Assembly (NCBI GenBank): GCA_015134375.1
Contig: CP043980.1
Location: 1 to 34,437 of the forward strand
Direction: 5' to 3'
DNA from: Candidatus Stammera capleta
Lineage (GTDB): Bacteria; Pseudomonadota; Gammaproteobacteria; Enterobacterales; Enterobacteriaceae
Length of the DNA stretch: 34,437 nucleotides
Under the pieces are notes generated by a model that worked only from the letters and a program-made list of their open reading frames with translations, did not search any database and was not told the DNA's origin. Position numbers and translations under genes: made by a program. Positions 33,244-34,437 of this stretch are shown piece by piece (within the stretch, counting starts at the first letter, position 1; each line of letters starts with the position of its first letter).

Positions 33244-34369
33244 TAATAATAATAAAAAAAAAAAAAAAAATAAAATCTCAAAAGAAAAAAAAAAAAATAA
33301 AATAAATAATAAAAATATTAATAAAAATAATTATTTTAATTTTGAAAAATATAAACCTAAATATATAAAAAAAAAATTAGATAAATATATAATAGGACAA
33401 AACAATACAAAAAAAAAAATATCATTAGCTATATACAATCATTTTAAAATAATTAATACAAAAAAAAAAAATAAAATAACAAATTATTATAAATCAAATA
33501 TAATTATGATAGGACCTACAGGATGTGGTAAAACATTAATTATAAAAACTATATCAAAAATATTAAATATACCTATTGTAATAACAGATGCAACTACCCT
33601 AACTCAGGCAGGTTATGTAGGTGATGATGTAGAAAATATTTTATTAAGACTAATACAAAAATGTAAATACAATATAAAAAAAGCAGAAAAGGGTATAATT
33701 TATATTGATGAAATAGATAAAATATCAAAAAAAAATAATAATATTTCTATAACTAGAGATGTTTCTGGAGAAGGTGTACAACAATCTCTTTTAAAAATAA
33801 TTGAAGGAACAATATCATCAGTTCCAATTACAGGAGGAAGAAAACATCCTCTACAAGAAAATATACTAATAAATACAAGTAATATACTCTTTATATGCGG
33901 AGGAACATTTAATAATATAAATAAAATAATAAAAAAAAGAATAAATAATAATAAAATAGGTTTTGATAAAAAAAATAATAAAATAAAAAAAAATATAAAT
34001 ATAAAATATAAAGATTTAATAAAATTTGGATTCATACCTGAATTTATAAGCAGATTTTCTATAATAACTAAACTAAATAAATTAAATAAAAAAGAATTAA
34101 TTAAAATATTAACAAAAACAAAAAATTCTATAATAGAATATTATAAATTTTTACTAAAATTAGAAAATATTAATTTAAAATTTACTAAAAGAGCAATTAA
34201 TTTAATAGCAAAAATATCAATTAAAAAAAAAATAGGCGCAAGAGGACTTAAAAATGTAATAGAAAAAATATTATTTAAAATTATGTATGATAATAATAAA
34301 TATATTAATAAAAATATATTAATAAATAAAAATTTCATAAAAAAAAAATATAAAAAATTAAATATTTAA
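33224..34369 (+). CDS. clpX: ATP-dependent Clp protease ATP-binding subunit, zinc domain lost
   Basis: ClpX unfolds substrates for ClpP. The product is 381 residues (E. coli 424). Walker A GPTGCGKT is at 97-104, DATTLTQAGYVGDDVENIL follows, Walker B is IIYIDEIDKIS near 158, the ClpP-docking IGF loop is at 245-247, and sensor 2 is GARGLK. The four-Cys zinc domain at the N-terminus, which binds adaptors and some substrates, is replaced by about 40 Lys/Asn-rich residues without Cys. Start ATG 33224 lies inside clpP. Confidence 0.95.
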   Translation: MKNKIINNNNKKKKKNKISKEKKKNKINNKNINKNNYFNFEKYKPKYIKKKLDKYIIGQNNTKKKISLAIYNHFKIINTKKKNKITNYYKSNIIMIGPTGCGKTLIIKTISKILNIPIVITDATTLTQAGYVGDDVENILLRLIQKCKYNIKKAEKGIIYIDEIDKISKKNNNISITRDVSGEGVQQSLLKIIEGTISSVPITGGRKHPLQENILINTSNILFICGGTFNNINKIIKKRINNNKIGFDKKNNKIKKNINIKYKDLIKFGFIPEFISRFSIITKLNKLNKKELIKILTKTKNSIIEYYKFLLKLENINLKFTKRAINLIAKISIKKKIGARGLKNVIEKILFKIMYDNNKYINKNILINKNFIKKKYKKLNI

Positions 34370-34408
34370 ATAATTACATCAATTAATTAATAAAATTTAA
34401 AATTTATT

Positions 34409-34437
34409 ATGAAACTAAAAAAAAAAAAAAAAAAAAA
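34409..34437 (+). CDS. Possible start of a next gene, cut by the contig end
   Basis: ATG at 34409 opens MKL followed by Lys codons and runs off the contig in a 21-base A run (34417-34437). In enterobacteria lon follows clpX, but these few residues cannot identify it. The A run at the edge suggests that the assembly stopped in a homopolymer. Confidence 0.25.

Noticed and set aside
34409-34437. Start of lon after clpX
   Set aside because: Gene order suggests it, but MKL plus Lys codons in a terminal A run cannot support an identification.

Overview
The window is a contig of about 34 kb from an extremely AT-rich, highly reduced bacterial genome, most likely an obligate intracellular symbiont. 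By eye only about 10-15% of bases are G or C. Genes are packed end to end and the longest gene-free stretch is about 170 bases. UGA is read as tryptophan throughout: in-frame TGA falls at conserved Trp positions in gapA, recA, tpiA, ssb, dnaX, tusE and many others. Every stop I could place is TAA, or TAG in rpmE and dusA, and I met no in-frame TGG. Ancestry looks gammaproteobacterial and close to Enterobacterales. Eroded E. coli-like gene neighbourhoods survive: recA-alaS-csrA-tRNA-Ser-tRNA-Arg, dnaX-htpG-adk, rnhA/dnaQ divergent, rpoH/rsmD, rpmE/priA, clpP-clpX, serS/trxB/infA and dnaB/ssb.

The most striking element is at the left end. Bases 1-39 are Illumina adapter, not genome. Directly after them is a 5'-truncated gene for a TelN/TelK-type protelomerase (telomere resolvase). 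Its six catalytic residues are present; five of the six spacings I checked match TelK as I remember it and the sixth is two residues short. It has the same base composition and UGA-Trp code as the core genes beside it. The simplest reading is that this tiny genome is a linear replicon with covalently closed hairpin telomeres maintained by a once-phage enzyme, and that the contig ends near such a telomere.

Layout: protelomerase (+), gapA (-), rnhA (-), dnaQ (+), asnS (+), tRNA-Arg and tRNA-Ser (-), csrA (-), alaS (-), recA (+), adk, htpG, dnaX and secA (all -), a frameshifted DciA-like ORF (+), rsmH (-), tpiA (+), rpmE (-), a frameshifted, motif-less priA (+), tusE, hslU, hslV and rpoH (all -), rsmD (+), hemW (-), dnaB, ssb and rpsA (+), dusA and serS (-), trxB, infA, nusB, clpP and clpX (+), then a start codon running into a 21-base poly-A contig end.

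The set covers DNA replication and recombination (dnaB, dnaX, dnaQ, ssb, recA, rnhA, protelomerase), translation and RNA modification (asnS, alaS, serS, rpsA, rpmE, infA, rsmD, rsmH, dusA, tusE, tRNAs), protein quality control (rpoH, hslUV, clpPX, htpG), secretion (secA), glycolysis (gapA, tpiA), redox and nucleotide upkeep (trxB, adk) and regulation (csrA, nusB). No IS element, CRISPR array or rRNA was seen. Promoters cannot be called reliably in such AT-rich DNA; clear Shine-Dalgarno sequences precede only some genes (gapA, htpG, hslV, hslU, nusB).
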